From Methanoculleus sp. UBA430 (lineage in GTDB: Archaea > Halobacteriota > Methanomicrobia > Methanomicrobiales > Methanoculleaceae), in contig NZ_DAXW01000016.1 of the NCBI RefSeq assembly GCF_002506585.1, positions 272,210 through 336,209 of the forward strand: a stretch of 64,000 nt of DNA, given 5' to 3'. A program made the position numbers and the translations under genes. Below are positions 42,804 to 51,214 of the stretch, piece after piece; the stretch's first letter is position 1, and every line of letters begins with the position of its first letter. The notes beneath the pieces were generated by a model that saw nothing but the letters and a program-made list of their open reading frames with translations, was not told the DNA's origin and did no database searches.

Positions 42804-43667
42804 ATGCAGAGAAGGGATCTTCCGATAGGAGAGTCACGGGAGGAGAAGCGATATGATCTTGAACGCATGTCGTCGGGGCGAGATATCAACGGCCTGACCG
42901 AAGCACTGCAGACTGGCGATCCTGCCGTCCGCCGCGATGCCGCCCTTGCCCTCGGCGCGCTGGGCGAATGGAGGGCTGTGGACCCTCTCATCCGGGCGCT
43001 CGCTGATCCGGCGCAGGACGTCCGGGAGGGGGCGGCGAACGCGCTTGTGATGGTCGGGACGCCGGCGGTTGATCCGCTGCTCGATCTCCTCGACCATCCC
43101 GAAGCTGCGGCAGTGTACGGGATGCCGCGGGAAGCGCCTGAGGAGGGTCTTACCCAGGTCGACCTCCTCGGGGGGCCCGCGGACATACCGGCCGCAAAGA
43201 GGAGGCTCCGGCACGCCGGGGGCATCAGACAGCACGATGCGCTCGGCGGCCCGGCGGATATCCGGGAGGCGGGGGCAGGAGCGTCCCGTGATACCGAGAG
43301 GGAGATCACCCAGCACGACCTCCTCGGCGGCCCGGGTGATGTCGGAACGAGGAAGAGCCTCCGGCACCGGGAACTCGCCCAGCACGACCTCCTCGGTGGG
43401 CCGGCGGACGCGAGGGAGCACGAAAGGCTCTTCCCCGGCGCGAGAAGGGCCGGCGTCGTACCGGAGGGTGCTCTTCCCGGGCGGGGACTGCGTCGGGCCT
43501 ATGCCGCCGTCATCCTCGGCGAGATTGCCGATCCGCGGGCGGAAGGAGCCCTCGGCCGGGCGCTCAACGACAGTGACCCCGCCGTCCGGAGGGCCGCCGG
43601 GGACGGGATGGCACGATACCGCGAGAGGCGGGGTTCGGCGACGCGTATCATGCCATCGTCCCGCTGA
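42804..43667 (+). CDS. HEAT-repeat protein with four inserted QHDLLGGPAD repeats
   Basis: A 287-residue protein. HEAT/PBS-lyase-like repeats flank a central insert: GLTEALQTGDPAVRRDAALALGALGEW, PLIRALADPAQDVREGAANAL (N-terminal), and ILGEIADPRAEGALGRALNDSDPAVRRAAGD (C-terminal), each part shortened here. Between residues about 110 and 205 a unit recurs four times: VDLLGGPADI, QHDALGGPADI, QHDLLGGPGDV, QHDLLGGPADA, separated by 20-26 charged residues. I know no family with this insert. ATG 42804 has GAGGTGA before it; GTG 42795 is possible. Divergent from copA. Confidence 0.78.
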   Translation: MQRRDLPIGESREEKRYDLERMSSGRDINGLTEALQTGDPAVRRDAALALGALGEWRAVDPLIRALADPAQDVREGAANALVMVGTPAVDPLLDLLDHPEAAAVYGMPREAPEEGLTQVDLLGGPADIPAAKRRLRHAGGIRQHDALGGPADIREAGAGASRDTEREITQHDLLGGPGDVGTRKSLRHRELAQHDLLGGPADAREHERLFPGARRAGVVPEGALPGRGLRRAYAAVILGEIADPRAEGALGRALNDSDPAVRRAAGDGMARYRERRGSATRIMPSSR

Positions 43668-43771
43668 TGCCGGGACGGACCCCATTTTTTCCGGCTCCGT
43701 GGGGGCCACTCTTGCCGGCGAAGGTTCTTATACCGGGGAGACGGTATACGCCGGATCCGGAGGCGAAAGGA

Positions 43772-44719
43772 TTGCAGCAAGAGAGCAGCCTCGTAGAAGA
43801 GCAGCGGGGTGAAAGAAGGTTCAACATCGATCTCCTGCGGGCCGAGGAGGATCTTGACGGCCTGATCGAGGCGCTCGGGAGCGATGACGGCCTGACCCGC
43901 CAGCGGGCCGCCCTGGCGCTGGGGGACCTCGGCAGAGTGGAGGGGGCCGAGCCGCTCATCCGGGCGCTCGGCGACCCGATGACGGCGGTGCGGGAAGCGG
44001 CGGCGGACTCGCTCGCCCTGCTCGGGAGCGCGGCGGTCGGGCCGCTGGTCGACCTCGTCGAGCACCCGGAGGCGTCGGGGAGGTACGAGGAGCCCGGACC
44101 TCCGGGGGGCACGGCGACCGTGACCGGCCCCGGCGGCCAGGCCTGGGAGGTCGAGACCCGGCGCGACCTCCGGCGGGTCTACGCGGCTGCCATCCTCGGC
44201 GAGATCGCCGACCCCGCCGCGGTGCGGCCCCTCGTCCGGGCGCTCCGGGACGCAAGCGACGATCTCCGGTGCCAGGCATCCGGGGCGCTTGCGAAGTTCG
44301 GGAGCGGGGCAGTCGAGCCGCTCACGGCGATGTTCACCGACCCGGACCCCGAGGTCCGGATCGTCGCGGCCGGCGTCCTCGGCGATACCGGTGATCCGGC
44401 TGCGGTCGAGCCCCTCATCGCGGCGCTCCGTGACGGGAACCCCGATGTCCGGGGGGCTGCGGGGGGCGCCCTCTTCCGGGTGGGCGACGCCGCGGTCGAG
44501 CCGCTGATCGCCGCGACGAAGGACGCCGACCGGAACGTCCGGCTCTACGCGGCGGGGGCGCTCAAGTACATCGGCGACCCGCGGGCGATCGATGCGTTGC
44601 AGGAACTCGCCCGGAGCGGGGATTCTGAGGAGAAGAGCGTCGCAGAGGACGCGATAGAAAAGATACGGATGGTCAGGGGCGAGGCCGCGCCGGAGCCTTC
44701 CGCGCCGACCTCCCGATAA
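43772..44719 (+). CDS. HEAT-repeat (PBS lyase-like) protein
   Basis: A 315-residue protein of six to seven HEAT repeats, most ending in the D-VR--A---L pattern (DGLTRQRAALALGDLG, DPEVRIVAAGVLGDTG, NPDVRGAAGGALFRVG, DRNVRLYAAGALKYIG). These form a protein-binding solenoid; the partner is unknown. The start is probably TTG 43772: GGAGG lies eight bases before it, and TTCTTATACC at 43725-43734 would be the TATA box. The longer frame from 43667 crosses that promoter. Paralogue of the upstream gene, lacking the insert. Confidence 0.8.
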   Translation: MQQESSLVEEQRGERRFNIDLLRAEEDLDGLIEALGSDDGLTRQRAALALGDLGRVEGAEPLIRALGDPMTAVREAAADSLALLGSAAVGPLVDLVEHPEASGRYEEPGPPGGTATVTGPGGQAWEVETRRDLRRVYAAAILGEIADPAAVRPLVRALRDASDDLRCQASGALAKFGSGAVEPLTAMFTDPDPEVRIVAAGVLGDTGDPAAVEPLIAALRDGNPDVRGAAGGALFRVGDAAVEPLIAATKDADRNVRLYAAGALKYIGDPRAIDALQELARSGDSEEKSVAEDAIEKIRMVRGEAAPEPSAPTSR

Positions 44720-44749
44720 CTTATCTTTTCAGGATCATGGGCCGAGGAG

Positions 44750-44769
44750 CCCCCGACTTCAGTCGGAGG
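44750..44769. repeat. IS200/IS605-like terminal hairpin
   Basis: CCTCCGAC-TGAA-GTCGGGGG on the minus strand forms an 8-bp stem with a four-base loop, preceded by GTCAACTA. Such (C)CGACTGAAGTCGG hairpins occur at transposon ends of the IS200/IS605 group and in their reRNA/omega-RNA-like transcripts. No tnpA or tnpB is nearby, so at most an end was left behind. It may instead serve as terminator for hisD and the HEAT gene. Confidence 0.4.
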
Positions 44770-44824
44770 TAGTTGACGAGATCCCCGGCTGGGACTTCCC
44801 CGGTCATAGCGAAAAAAATACCTT

Positions 44825-46075
44825 TTATCCCCTTCTCCGCACCCGTACCGACTCCGCGTGGGCGTGGAACCCCTCCGCGTCGGCGATCGTCTCCACCACA
44901 TCGCCGATGGCTTCGAGACCCTCCCGCGTGATCACCTGGACCGTCGAGCGCCGGCAGAAGTGGTTCACGTCGAGGCCGGAGTAGAAACTGGCATAGCCTG
45001 CCGTCGGGAGGACGTGGTTCGTCCCCGACGCGTAGTCGCCGCAGGCCACCGCCGCGTAGGGGCCGACGAAGATCGACCCGGCGTTCCGGATCCGGTTGAG
45101 GACGGCGAGCGGGTCGGCCACCTGGACCGAGAGGTGCTCGGGGGCGATGCCGTCGACCGTCGCCACCGCCTCGTCGAGCCCGCCGGTGACGATGTAGCCG
45201 GAGTGGTCGAGGGCCTTCTCCACGATCTCGCGGCGGGCAGCGCCCTCTGCCATCCGCTTCACCTCGGCCCCGACACGGTAGGCGAGGGTCGTCTCGGTTG
45301 TCACCAGAACGCAGGCGGCGTTCGGGTCGTGTTCGGCCTGGGCCAGGATATCGGCCGCGATGAAGGTCGGGTTCGCCGTGTTGTCGGCGAGGATCGCGAT
45401 CTCGCTTGGCCCCGCCGGGAAGTCGATCTCCGCCTCGTCGCGCAGAAGCATCTTCGCCGCGGTGACGTAGACGTTGCCGGGGCCGACGATCTTCTCGACC
45501 TTTGGGACCGTCTCCGTCCCGATCGCCATCGCTGCGATCGCCTGGGCGCCGCCGACCCGGTAGATCTCGTCGACCCCGGCGATATCGAGCGCAACGAGCG
45601 TGATTGGGCTCGTCGGCGGCGGGGTGCAGCAGCAGATCTCTCGGACCCCCGCGACCTTTGCCGGGATGGTGCACATCAGCGCCGTCGAGGGGTAGGCCGC
45701 CCGCCCGCCGGGGACGTAGGCCCCGATGCGGGATAAGGGCGTCGTCTTGACGCCGAGGGTGATCCCCGGCTCCATCTCCTGGAGCCAGAGGTCGCGCCCG
45801 CGCTGCAGTTCGTGGAACCGGCTGATCCGCGCCTCCGCCTCCACCAGGCTCTCGACCAGCCGTGCGTCCACCTGGTCGTAGGCCGCCTCCCGCTCCTCGT
45901 CGGAGACGGCGATCTCCTCCAGATCGATCTTATCAAATTTCTTCGTCAGGTCGAGGAGGGCCGCGTCGCCCTCCGCCCGCACCCTTCCGATGATCTCCGA
46001 GACCGGTCCCTTCACCCGGTCAAGGTCCGATCGTCGACCGGCAATCCAGGTCTCGATATCCAGCGCCTGCCACAT
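44825..46075 (-). CDS. hisD: Histidinol dehydrogenase
   Basis: A 416-residue HisD. It catalyses the last two oxidations from L-histidinol to L-histidine with NAD+ and Zn2+. Diagnostic segments: YVPGGRAAYPSTALM, VGPGNVYVTAAK, DFPAGPSEIAILAD, QAEHDPNA (zinc-ligand histidine region), EHLSVQV and NHVLPTAGYA. Alone here, not in a his operon. The ATG at 46075 lies opposite the tup cluster promoter. Confidence 0.95.
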   Translation of the reverse strand: MWQALDIETWIAGRRSDLDRVKGPVSEIIGRVRAEGDAALLDLTKKFDKIDLEEIAVSDEEREAAYDQVDARLVESLVEAEARISRFHELQRGRDLWLQEMEPGITLGVKTTPLSRIGAYVPGGRAAYPSTALMCTIPAKVAGVREICCCTPPPTSPITLVALDIAGVDEIYRVGGAQAIAAMAIGTETVPKVEKIVGPGNVYVTAAKMLLRDEAEIDFPAGPSEIAILADNTANPTFIAADILAQAEHDPNAACVLVTTETTLAYRVGAEVKRMAEGAARREIVEKALDHSGYIVTGGLDEAVATVDGIAPEHLSVQVADPLAVLNRIRNAGSIFVGPYAAVACGDYASGTNHVLPTAGYASFYSGLDVNHFCRRSTVQVITREGLEAIGDVVETIADAEGFHAHAESVRVRRRG

Positions 46076-46172
46076 GAGGAACAGGGTCGGCGGGGAGGAG
46101 CGTTAAGGTTTCGACTTCCGGGGCGCCGGATAAAACCACTCCTCGCATGAGCGGGTTTTCGGAAAGGGCTTT

Positions 46173-46204
46173 ACAACTATTATTTGTTAACAACTATAAA
46201 AAAG
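46173..46204 (+). promoter_or_regulatory. Promoter and possible operator of tup cluster 1
   Basis: CTATAAAAAAG (about 46194-46204) is a strong TATA box, giving a transcript start near 46225 and a short leader to ATG 46238. Just upstream ACAACTAT occurs twice (46173-46180, 46190-46197) and the palindrome TTGTTAACAA (46184-46193) overlaps the second copy. GTTAACTAT recurs before the second tupA (47358-47366). A tungstate- or molybdate-responsive repressor could bind here; that is inference. Confidence 0.5.
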
Positions 46205-46237
46205 ACTAAATATTTTGTCTACCGAAGGCCCGCCCGC

Positions 46238-47185
46238 ATGACTCCAAGATCGTGGGTGCCCCTTCTGGGCATCGTAGTAGTGCTGCTCGCCGCATGTGCC
46301 GTCTCCGTCACGGCGCAGGAGGCGGCAGATCCGGGCGTGCTCCGGATAGCAACGACGACGAGCCTCCGTGATACAGGCCTTCTTGACGAGCTCGAACTGA
46401 TGTATGAGAACACCTCCGACGTAGACGTACAGATCACCGCCCAGGGGACCGGGCAGTCCCTCGACACCGCCCGGCGCGGCGATGTCGACCTGGTTCTCGT
46501 CCATTCGCCGTCGCTTGAGCAGCAGTTCATCGACGAGGGCTACGGCATCAACGAACGGTGCTTCGCCTACAACAACTTCCTCATCGTCGGGCCGGAGTCC
46601 GACCCGGCGGGGATCGCGAACATGACCCCGGTCGAGGCGTTCCAGGCGATCTACCTTGCCGGCACGAACAACACCCCCGACGTCTCGTTCGCCTCACGCG
46701 GCGATGAGTCCGGGACCCACACCCGGGAGAAGGAGATCTGGGAAGCGGCCGGTTACAACTACACTACCGACATCCAGGACTCCGGGGCCTGGTATCTTGA
46801 GACCGGGAGCGGCATGGGCGAGACCCTGACCCTCGCCAACCAGAGGAACGCCTACACGTTCTCCGACATCGGGACCTACCTCGCCCTTCAGGACCAGCTG
46901 GCACTCGTGCAGCTCGTGACGGAGGGGGACCAGCTCATGAACCGCTACAGCGCAATCGCGGTCAACCCCGAGATGGCGGAAGGCGTCAACATCGATGAGG
47001 CCAACAACTTCATCGACTGGATCACCTCGGACGAGACCAAGGAGTTCATCGGGAACTTCGGCGTCGAGGAGTTCGGCCAGCCGCTCTTCATCCCGCTCTA
47101 CCCGCCCGAGTGTACCGAGCCGCCGTTCAACTGCACCACCTGCTCGGGACAGGGAAACGCGACGACCGGTAACGCGACGGCGTGA
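46238..47185 (+). CDS. tupA: Tungstate ABC transporter substrate-binding protein TupA (copy 1)
   Basis: A 315-residue exported binding protein. The signal peptide ends at LLAAC, a possible lipobox, followed by VLRIATTTSLRDTGLL, the TupA ligand-binding start. Other typical segments: GTGQSLDTARRGDVDLVLVHSP, NNFLIVGPESDPAGIANM, FASRGDESGTHTREKEIW and SDIGTYLA. TupA binds tungstate with very high affinity. ATG 46238 is preferred over 46184 because the latter is upstream of the TATA box. C-terminal tail has CTTCSGQG. Confidence 0.9.
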   Translation: MTPRSWVPLLGIVVVLLAACAVSVTAQEAADPGVLRIATTTSLRDTGLLDELELMYENTSDVDVQITAQGTGQSLDTARRGDVDLVLVHSPSLEQQFIDEGYGINERCFAYNNFLIVGPESDPAGIANMTPVEAFQAIYLAGTNNTPDVSFASRGDESGTHTREKEIWEAAGYNYTTDIQDSGAWYLETGSGMGETLTLANQRNAYTFSDIGTYLALQDQLALVQLVTEGDQLMNRYSAIAVNPEMAEGVNIDEANNFIDWITSDETKEFIGNFGVEEFGQPLFIPLYPPECTEPPFNCTTCSGQGNATTGNATA

Positions 47186-47396
47186 ATCGGGACCGCTCGC
47201 ACCGTGCTACAGCGGTCCGGGGCGTGAAATCTCTGCTGCCTGCCAGAAGACAGAGGCAGGTGGCGGAGACACCGCCTCAGTATCGGTGCATGCGGCGGTT
47301 CGGCACGGGGATTGCTCCGGGAGGACGATAGGCATATTGTTGACATCTGGCCACCGTTAACTATTTAGCATCGGTCGAACATCCTGACGCGTTGTT

Positions 47397-48362
47397 ATGA
47401 GAACGAATGCGACTCTTCCGACGGCAGGCATCATCGCGATCCTGCTCATCCTCGCTCTCGGTGCGGGGTGTACCGGGACGGCGCCGGGCGGCAACGAGAC
47501 CCCGACCGCCACGACGACTCCCGCCGGTGGGGGGAACGTCCTCCGGATAGCCACCACGACGAGCCTCGAGAACACCGGGCTGCTCGCGGAACTCGAACGG
47601 GTCTACGAGAACGAGACCGGTATGGACCTCCAGTTCATCGCCCAGGGGACCGGGCAGTCCATCGACTCCGGCAGGCGCGGCGACGTCGACCTGGTGCTCG
47701 TCCACGCCCCGGACCTTGAACAGCAGTTCGTCGACGACGGTTTCGGGATCGACCCGCGGTGCATCGCCTACAACTACTTCATCATCGTCGGGCCGGAGTC
47801 CGACCCGGCGGGGATCGCGAACATGACCCCGGTCGAGGCCTTCAAGACGATCTATCTCGCCGGCACGAACAACACCCCCGGCGTCATCTTCGTCTCCCGC
47901 GGCGACAACTCCGGGACCCATAACCAGGAGAAGGTCCTCTGGGAGCAGGCGGGCTACGACTACGACACCGAGATCCTGGACACCGGGGGCTGGTACGTCG
48001 AGGCCGGCAAGGGCATGGGCGACACCCTGATCCTGGCAAACGAGCAGCAGGCATACACGCTCTCCGATGAAGGGACGTATCTCTCGTTCGCTGACCGGCT
48101 CACCCTGGTGCCGGTCATTGCCGAGGGTGCGGAACTCCTGAACCGCTACAGCGCAATCGCCGTCAACCCCGAAGAGCACCCGGGTGTGAACGCCGAAGGT
48201 GCCGCGGAGTTCATCAACTGGCTCACCACGAACGAGACGAAAGAGATGATCGGGAACTTCGGCGCCGAGGAGTTCGGCAAACCGCTCTTTACGCCGCTCT
48301 ACGCTCCCGAGTGCGCCGAGCCGCCGTTCAACTGCACCTGCACGGGAGAGGTGACCGGATAA
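47397..48362 (+). CDS. tupA: Tungstate ABC transporter substrate-binding protein TupA (copy 2)
   Basis: A 321-residue lipoprotein (lipobox LALGAGC, cysteine about 24, then Thr/Pro-rich linker) with the same TupA core as copy 1: VLRIATTTSLENTGLL, GTGQSIDSGRRGDVDLVLVHAP, VGPESDPAGIANMTPVEAFK, VSRGDNSGTH. It arose by tandem duplication. Its own TATA candidate AACTATTTAG (47361-47370) gives a nearly leaderless transcript, so both binding proteins may be expressed separately while sharing TupBC. Confidence 0.92.
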   Translation: MRTNATLPTAGIIAILLILALGAGCTGTAPGGNETPTATTTPAGGGNVLRIATTTSLENTGLLAELERVYENETGMDLQFIAQGTGQSIDSGRRGDVDLVLVHAPDLEQQFVDDGFGIDPRCIAYNYFIIVGPESDPAGIANMTPVEAFKTIYLAGTNNTPGVIFVSRGDNSGTHNQEKVLWEQAGYDYDTEILDTGGWYVEAGKGMGDTLILANEQQAYTLSDEGTYLSFADRLTLVPVIAEGAELLNRYSAIAVNPEEHPGVNAEGAAEFINWLTTNETKEMIGNFGAEEFGKPLFTPLYAPECAEPPFNCTCTGEVTG

Positions 48363-48429
48363 GCGCAGATCAGAGGTGGAAGGGAGGCGTGAACGAGGTG
48401 GACGGCAGGGTAATGGAGGCTGAGAGCGC

Positions 48430-49125
48430 GTGGTGAACGAGAACCCGATCATCGAGGGGTTCATCGAGGCCATCGAGCTCATCGTCACCCTCGATCCCCA
48501 GGTGGTGGAGATCACCATCCGCTCCCTCTATGTCTCCCTCACCGCCACCTTCTTTGCCGCGCTGATCGCCCTCCCGCTCGGCGCGCTCATCTACTTCTAC
48601 GAGTTCCGGGGGAAGCACGCGGTCGTCTCCACGCTCCAGACGCTCTACGCGCTCCCCACGGTCATCGTCGGCCTGCTCATGTTCCTCCTCCTCTCGAACA
48701 TCGGCCCCTTCGGGTTCCTTCGCCTCCTCTACACGCCTGGCGGTATGATCGTCACCCAGACGATCCTCATCATCCCGCTCCTGATGGGGCTGACGGTCTC
48801 GGCGCTCTCCGGGATCGACCGGGACAAGCGCTACACGATCACCGCCCTCGGCGCGAGCAGGCTCCAGACGATCATGACGATCATCGCTGAGGCGCGGTTT
48901 GCAGTCATGGCCGGCGTCCTCCTGGGCTTCGGGCGGGCGATCGCCGAGGTCGGGACGGTGATGATCGTCGGCGGGAACATCCGGGGCGCCACCCGCGTCC
49001 TCACTACCGCGATAGCGCTCAACACATCGATGGCAAACTACTCCCTCTCGATTGCACTCGGGATCATCCTCCTTGCGGTGGCGCTCGGTGTAAACATCAC
49101 CCTCTCCCTGGTGCAGCGGCGGTGA
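48430..49125 (+). CDS. tupB: Tungstate ABC transporter permease TupB
   Basis: A 231-residue membrane protein with five to six helices and the permease EAA-like loop ALGASRLQTIMTIIAEARFAVMAGV (shortened: ALGASRLQTIM, then GFGRAIAEVGTVMIVGGNIRG). This N-to-C layout is that of TupB. The start is one of two consecutive GTG codons at 48430/48433. One base separates its stop from the ATPase gene. Confidence 0.92.
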   Translation: MVNENPIIEGFIEAIELIVTLDPQVVEITIRSLYVSLTATFFAALIALPLGALIYFYEFRGKHAVVSTLQTLYALPTVIVGLLMFLLLSNIGPFGFLRLLYTPGGMIVTQTILIIPLLMGLTVSALSGIDRDKRYTITALGASRLQTIMTIIAEARFAVMAGVLLGFGRAIAEVGTVMIVGGNIRGATRVLTTAIALNTSMANYSLSIALGIILLAVALGVNITLSLVQRR

Positions 49126-49126
49126 T

Positions 49127-50206
49127 ATGATGGCGATCATCGAGGCACACGATATCACGAAGTTCTACGGCAACCTCAGGGTCCTGCACGACGTTGACCT
49201 CTCGGTCGGGAAAGGAGAGATCCTCGCGCTCATCGGGCCGAGCGGCTCCGGGAAGAGCACGCTTCTCCGGGTTCTCGACCTGATCGAGCCCGCAAACGGC
49301 GGCGAGATCTCGGTCTTCGGGATCGACGTGGTACAGGAGCGCGGCCGCTGGCTCGATCTGCGCCGCCGGATGGGAATGCTCTTCCAGCGGCCGATCGTCT
49401 TCAACGCGTCCGTCTACGACAACGTCGCGATGGGGCTGCGCTACCGGGGAGCCTCCGGCGAGGATATCGAGAGGAAGGTGAAAGAAGCCCTCGAAGCCGT
49501 CGGGCTCTCCCGCTACATCAAGAGCAAGGCGACCGACCTCTCCGGCGGCGAGCAACAGCGGGTGGCGTTATCGAGGGTGCTCGTGACGGACCCCGAGATC
49601 CTCTTCCTGGACGAGCCGACCGCGAACCTGGACCCGACATCGACCGCCACCATCGAGCGGATCGTGACGGGCCTGAACCGCGAGGCCGGGATGACTGTCC
49701 TCATCAGCACCCACGATCTCTCGCAGGGGCAGAGGCTCGCCCACCGGATCGCGGTGATGATCGACGGCACGATCGCCCAGACCGGGCCATCGCGCGAGGT
49801 CTTCCGCGAGCCGAAGGACCGGAGGATCGCCCGATTCGTGGGCGCCGAGAATATCATCCCGGCCCGGGTCGTCTCGCGGAGCAACGGATTCACCATCGTT
49901 GAGGCACATGGAAGACAGATGCTCTCGGCGACCCCGCCGCCCGCCGAAGAGGTCGAGATGGTCGCCCGGGGCGAGGATATCTCCCTGCACCGGCGGGAAC
50001 CGGAGCACGAGGAGGCGGAGAACCGTTTCCCCGCCACGGTCACCCGTATCGAACCCACGGCACCGTTCGTGAACGTGACGGTCCACTGCGGGTGCGATCT
50101 TGTCGCGCTGGTGACCGCGAGGAGGGCGGAGGCCCTCGGCCTCCGTGAGGGGATGGAGGTCTGGGTCTCTCTCCAGGCGAAGGCGGTCCACCTTATCCGC
50201 AGGTAG
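49127..50206 (+). CDS. tupC: Tungstate ABC transporter ATPase TupC
   Basis: A 359-residue ABC ATPase: Walker A GPSGSGKST, Q-loop LFQRPIVF, signature LSGGEQQRVALSR, Walker B ILFLDEPTANLD, H-loop ISTHD. The C-terminal third is an OB-like TOBE/regulatory domain ending ALVTARRAEALGLREGMEVWVSLQAKAV in short, which in related importers binds oxyanion and stops transport. The TOBE region (about 300-357) suggests trans-inhibition by W/Mo. Confidence 0.92.
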   Translation: MMAIIEAHDITKFYGNLRVLHDVDLSVGKGEILALIGPSGSGKSTLLRVLDLIEPANGGEISVFGIDVVQERGRWLDLRRRMGMLFQRPIVFNASVYDNVAMGLRYRGASGEDIERKVKEALEAVGLSRYIKSKATDLSGGEQQRVALSRVLVTDPEILFLDEPTANLDPTSTATIERIVTGLNREAGMTVLISTHDLSQGQRLAHRIAVMIDGTIAQTGPSREVFREPKDRRIARFVGAENIIPARVVSRSNGFTIVEAHGRQMLSATPPPAEEVEMVARGEDISLHRREPEHEEAENRFPATVTRIEPTAPFVNVTVHCGCDLVALVTARRAEALGLREGMEVWVSLQAKAVHLIRR

Positions 50207-50332
50207 AGCATGAGAGGTTAACGGAAACGGGTTAATCCGCGCAAAAAGCGACACTCTTACATCAGGCCGCCGTCAATTGTCCTTATGCCAATCGCTCCTC
50301 CCTCCCGGGAGGAGCATGGATTACATACGGAC

Positions 50333-51214
50333 ATGAAGACCAGAGTCATTTCCGGCGATCTTCTCCGGGGCGGCAGGGAGGCATCCCTCACCCGGTGGAA
50401 GAAGCACCGGGGACGCTACGTAGACTGGTGCATCGTCGGGTTCTGCATCATGGGAGCGGCGCTCGTCGGGATCACGGTGCTCGCGCTCGCGAGCATGGCG
50501 ACGGCGGAACTCGGAAACCCGGCTCACCTCCTCGAGGTGGCGCTCTCGTCGGAGGTGATCCACTCCATTCTTCTCACGTTTGCTGCGGGGGCGAACGCCG
50601 TCCTCCTCCTCGCCCTCTTCGGGACCCCGCTCGCCTACGTCCTCGCCCGGGCGCATCCGTCCCGTTTCAAGGGCGTCGTCGAGAGCATCGTCGACATCCC
50701 CCTCATCCTGCCGCACACCGTGGCGGGGTTGCTCGTCTACCTCCTCTTCATGCGCCGGGGCTGGCTCGGCGCACCGCTCTCCGGGATCGGGCTCGCGTTC
50801 GAGGATGCCTACCCGGGAACGGTCGTCGCGATGCTCTTCGTCGCCTCGCCGTTCTATGTCAACACCATGCGGGAGGGCTTTGAGAAGGTCCCGGTCCACC
50901 TTGAGAACGTCGCCCGCACGCTCGGTGCCGGGACGTTCACCACCTTCCGCACGGTCACGCTCCCCTTAAGCCTCCGGCACATGTACAACGGGGCAATATT
51001 TGCCTGGGGGAGGGCTATCGGAGAGTTCGCCGGCGTTATCATGATCGCCTACTACCCGTTCATCATATCGACGCTGATCTACTACTCGTTCACGACGGAC
51101 GGCATCCAGACAAGCAGGAGCATCGCGTTCACGGTCATCCTGGTCAGTTTAGGAGTCTTCTATCTTCTTCGGCGAATGACCCGGTGCTTAGGGAGGCACG
51201 ATGATAGAGTTTGA
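50333..51214 (+). CDS. wtpB: Molybdate/tungstate ABC transporter permease (WtpB/ModB-like)
   Basis: A 293-residue permease with six helices, longer than TupB, and the ModB/WtpB loop ENVARTLGAGTFTTFRTVTLPLSL followed by FAWGRAIGEFAGVIMIAYYP (given in two pieces). A positively charged N-terminus (TRWKKHRGRYVDW) precedes helix 1. ATG 50333 is preferred over 50285. It overlaps wtpC by 14 bases. There is no wtpA/modA binding-protein gene next to it, unlike in usual wtp operons. Confidence 0.88.
   Translation: MKTRVISGDLLRGGREASLTRWKKHRGRYVDWCIVGFCIMGAALVGITVLALASMATAELGNPAHLLEVALSSEVIHSILLTFAAGANAVLLLALFGTPLAYVLARAHPSRFKGVVESIVDIPLILPHTVAGLLVYLLFMRRGWLGAPLSGIGLAFEDAYPGTVVAMLFVASPFYVNTMREGFEKVPVHLENVARTLGAGTFTTFRTVTLPLSLRHMYNGAIFAWGRAIGEFAGVIMIAYYPFIISTLIYYSFTTDGIQTSRSIAFTVILVSLGVFYLLRRMTRCLGRHDDRV

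Noticed and set aside
47186..47396. Possible extra gene between the two tupA copies
   Set aside because: Only short frames without motifs; the region is better read as leader and promoter of the second tupA.
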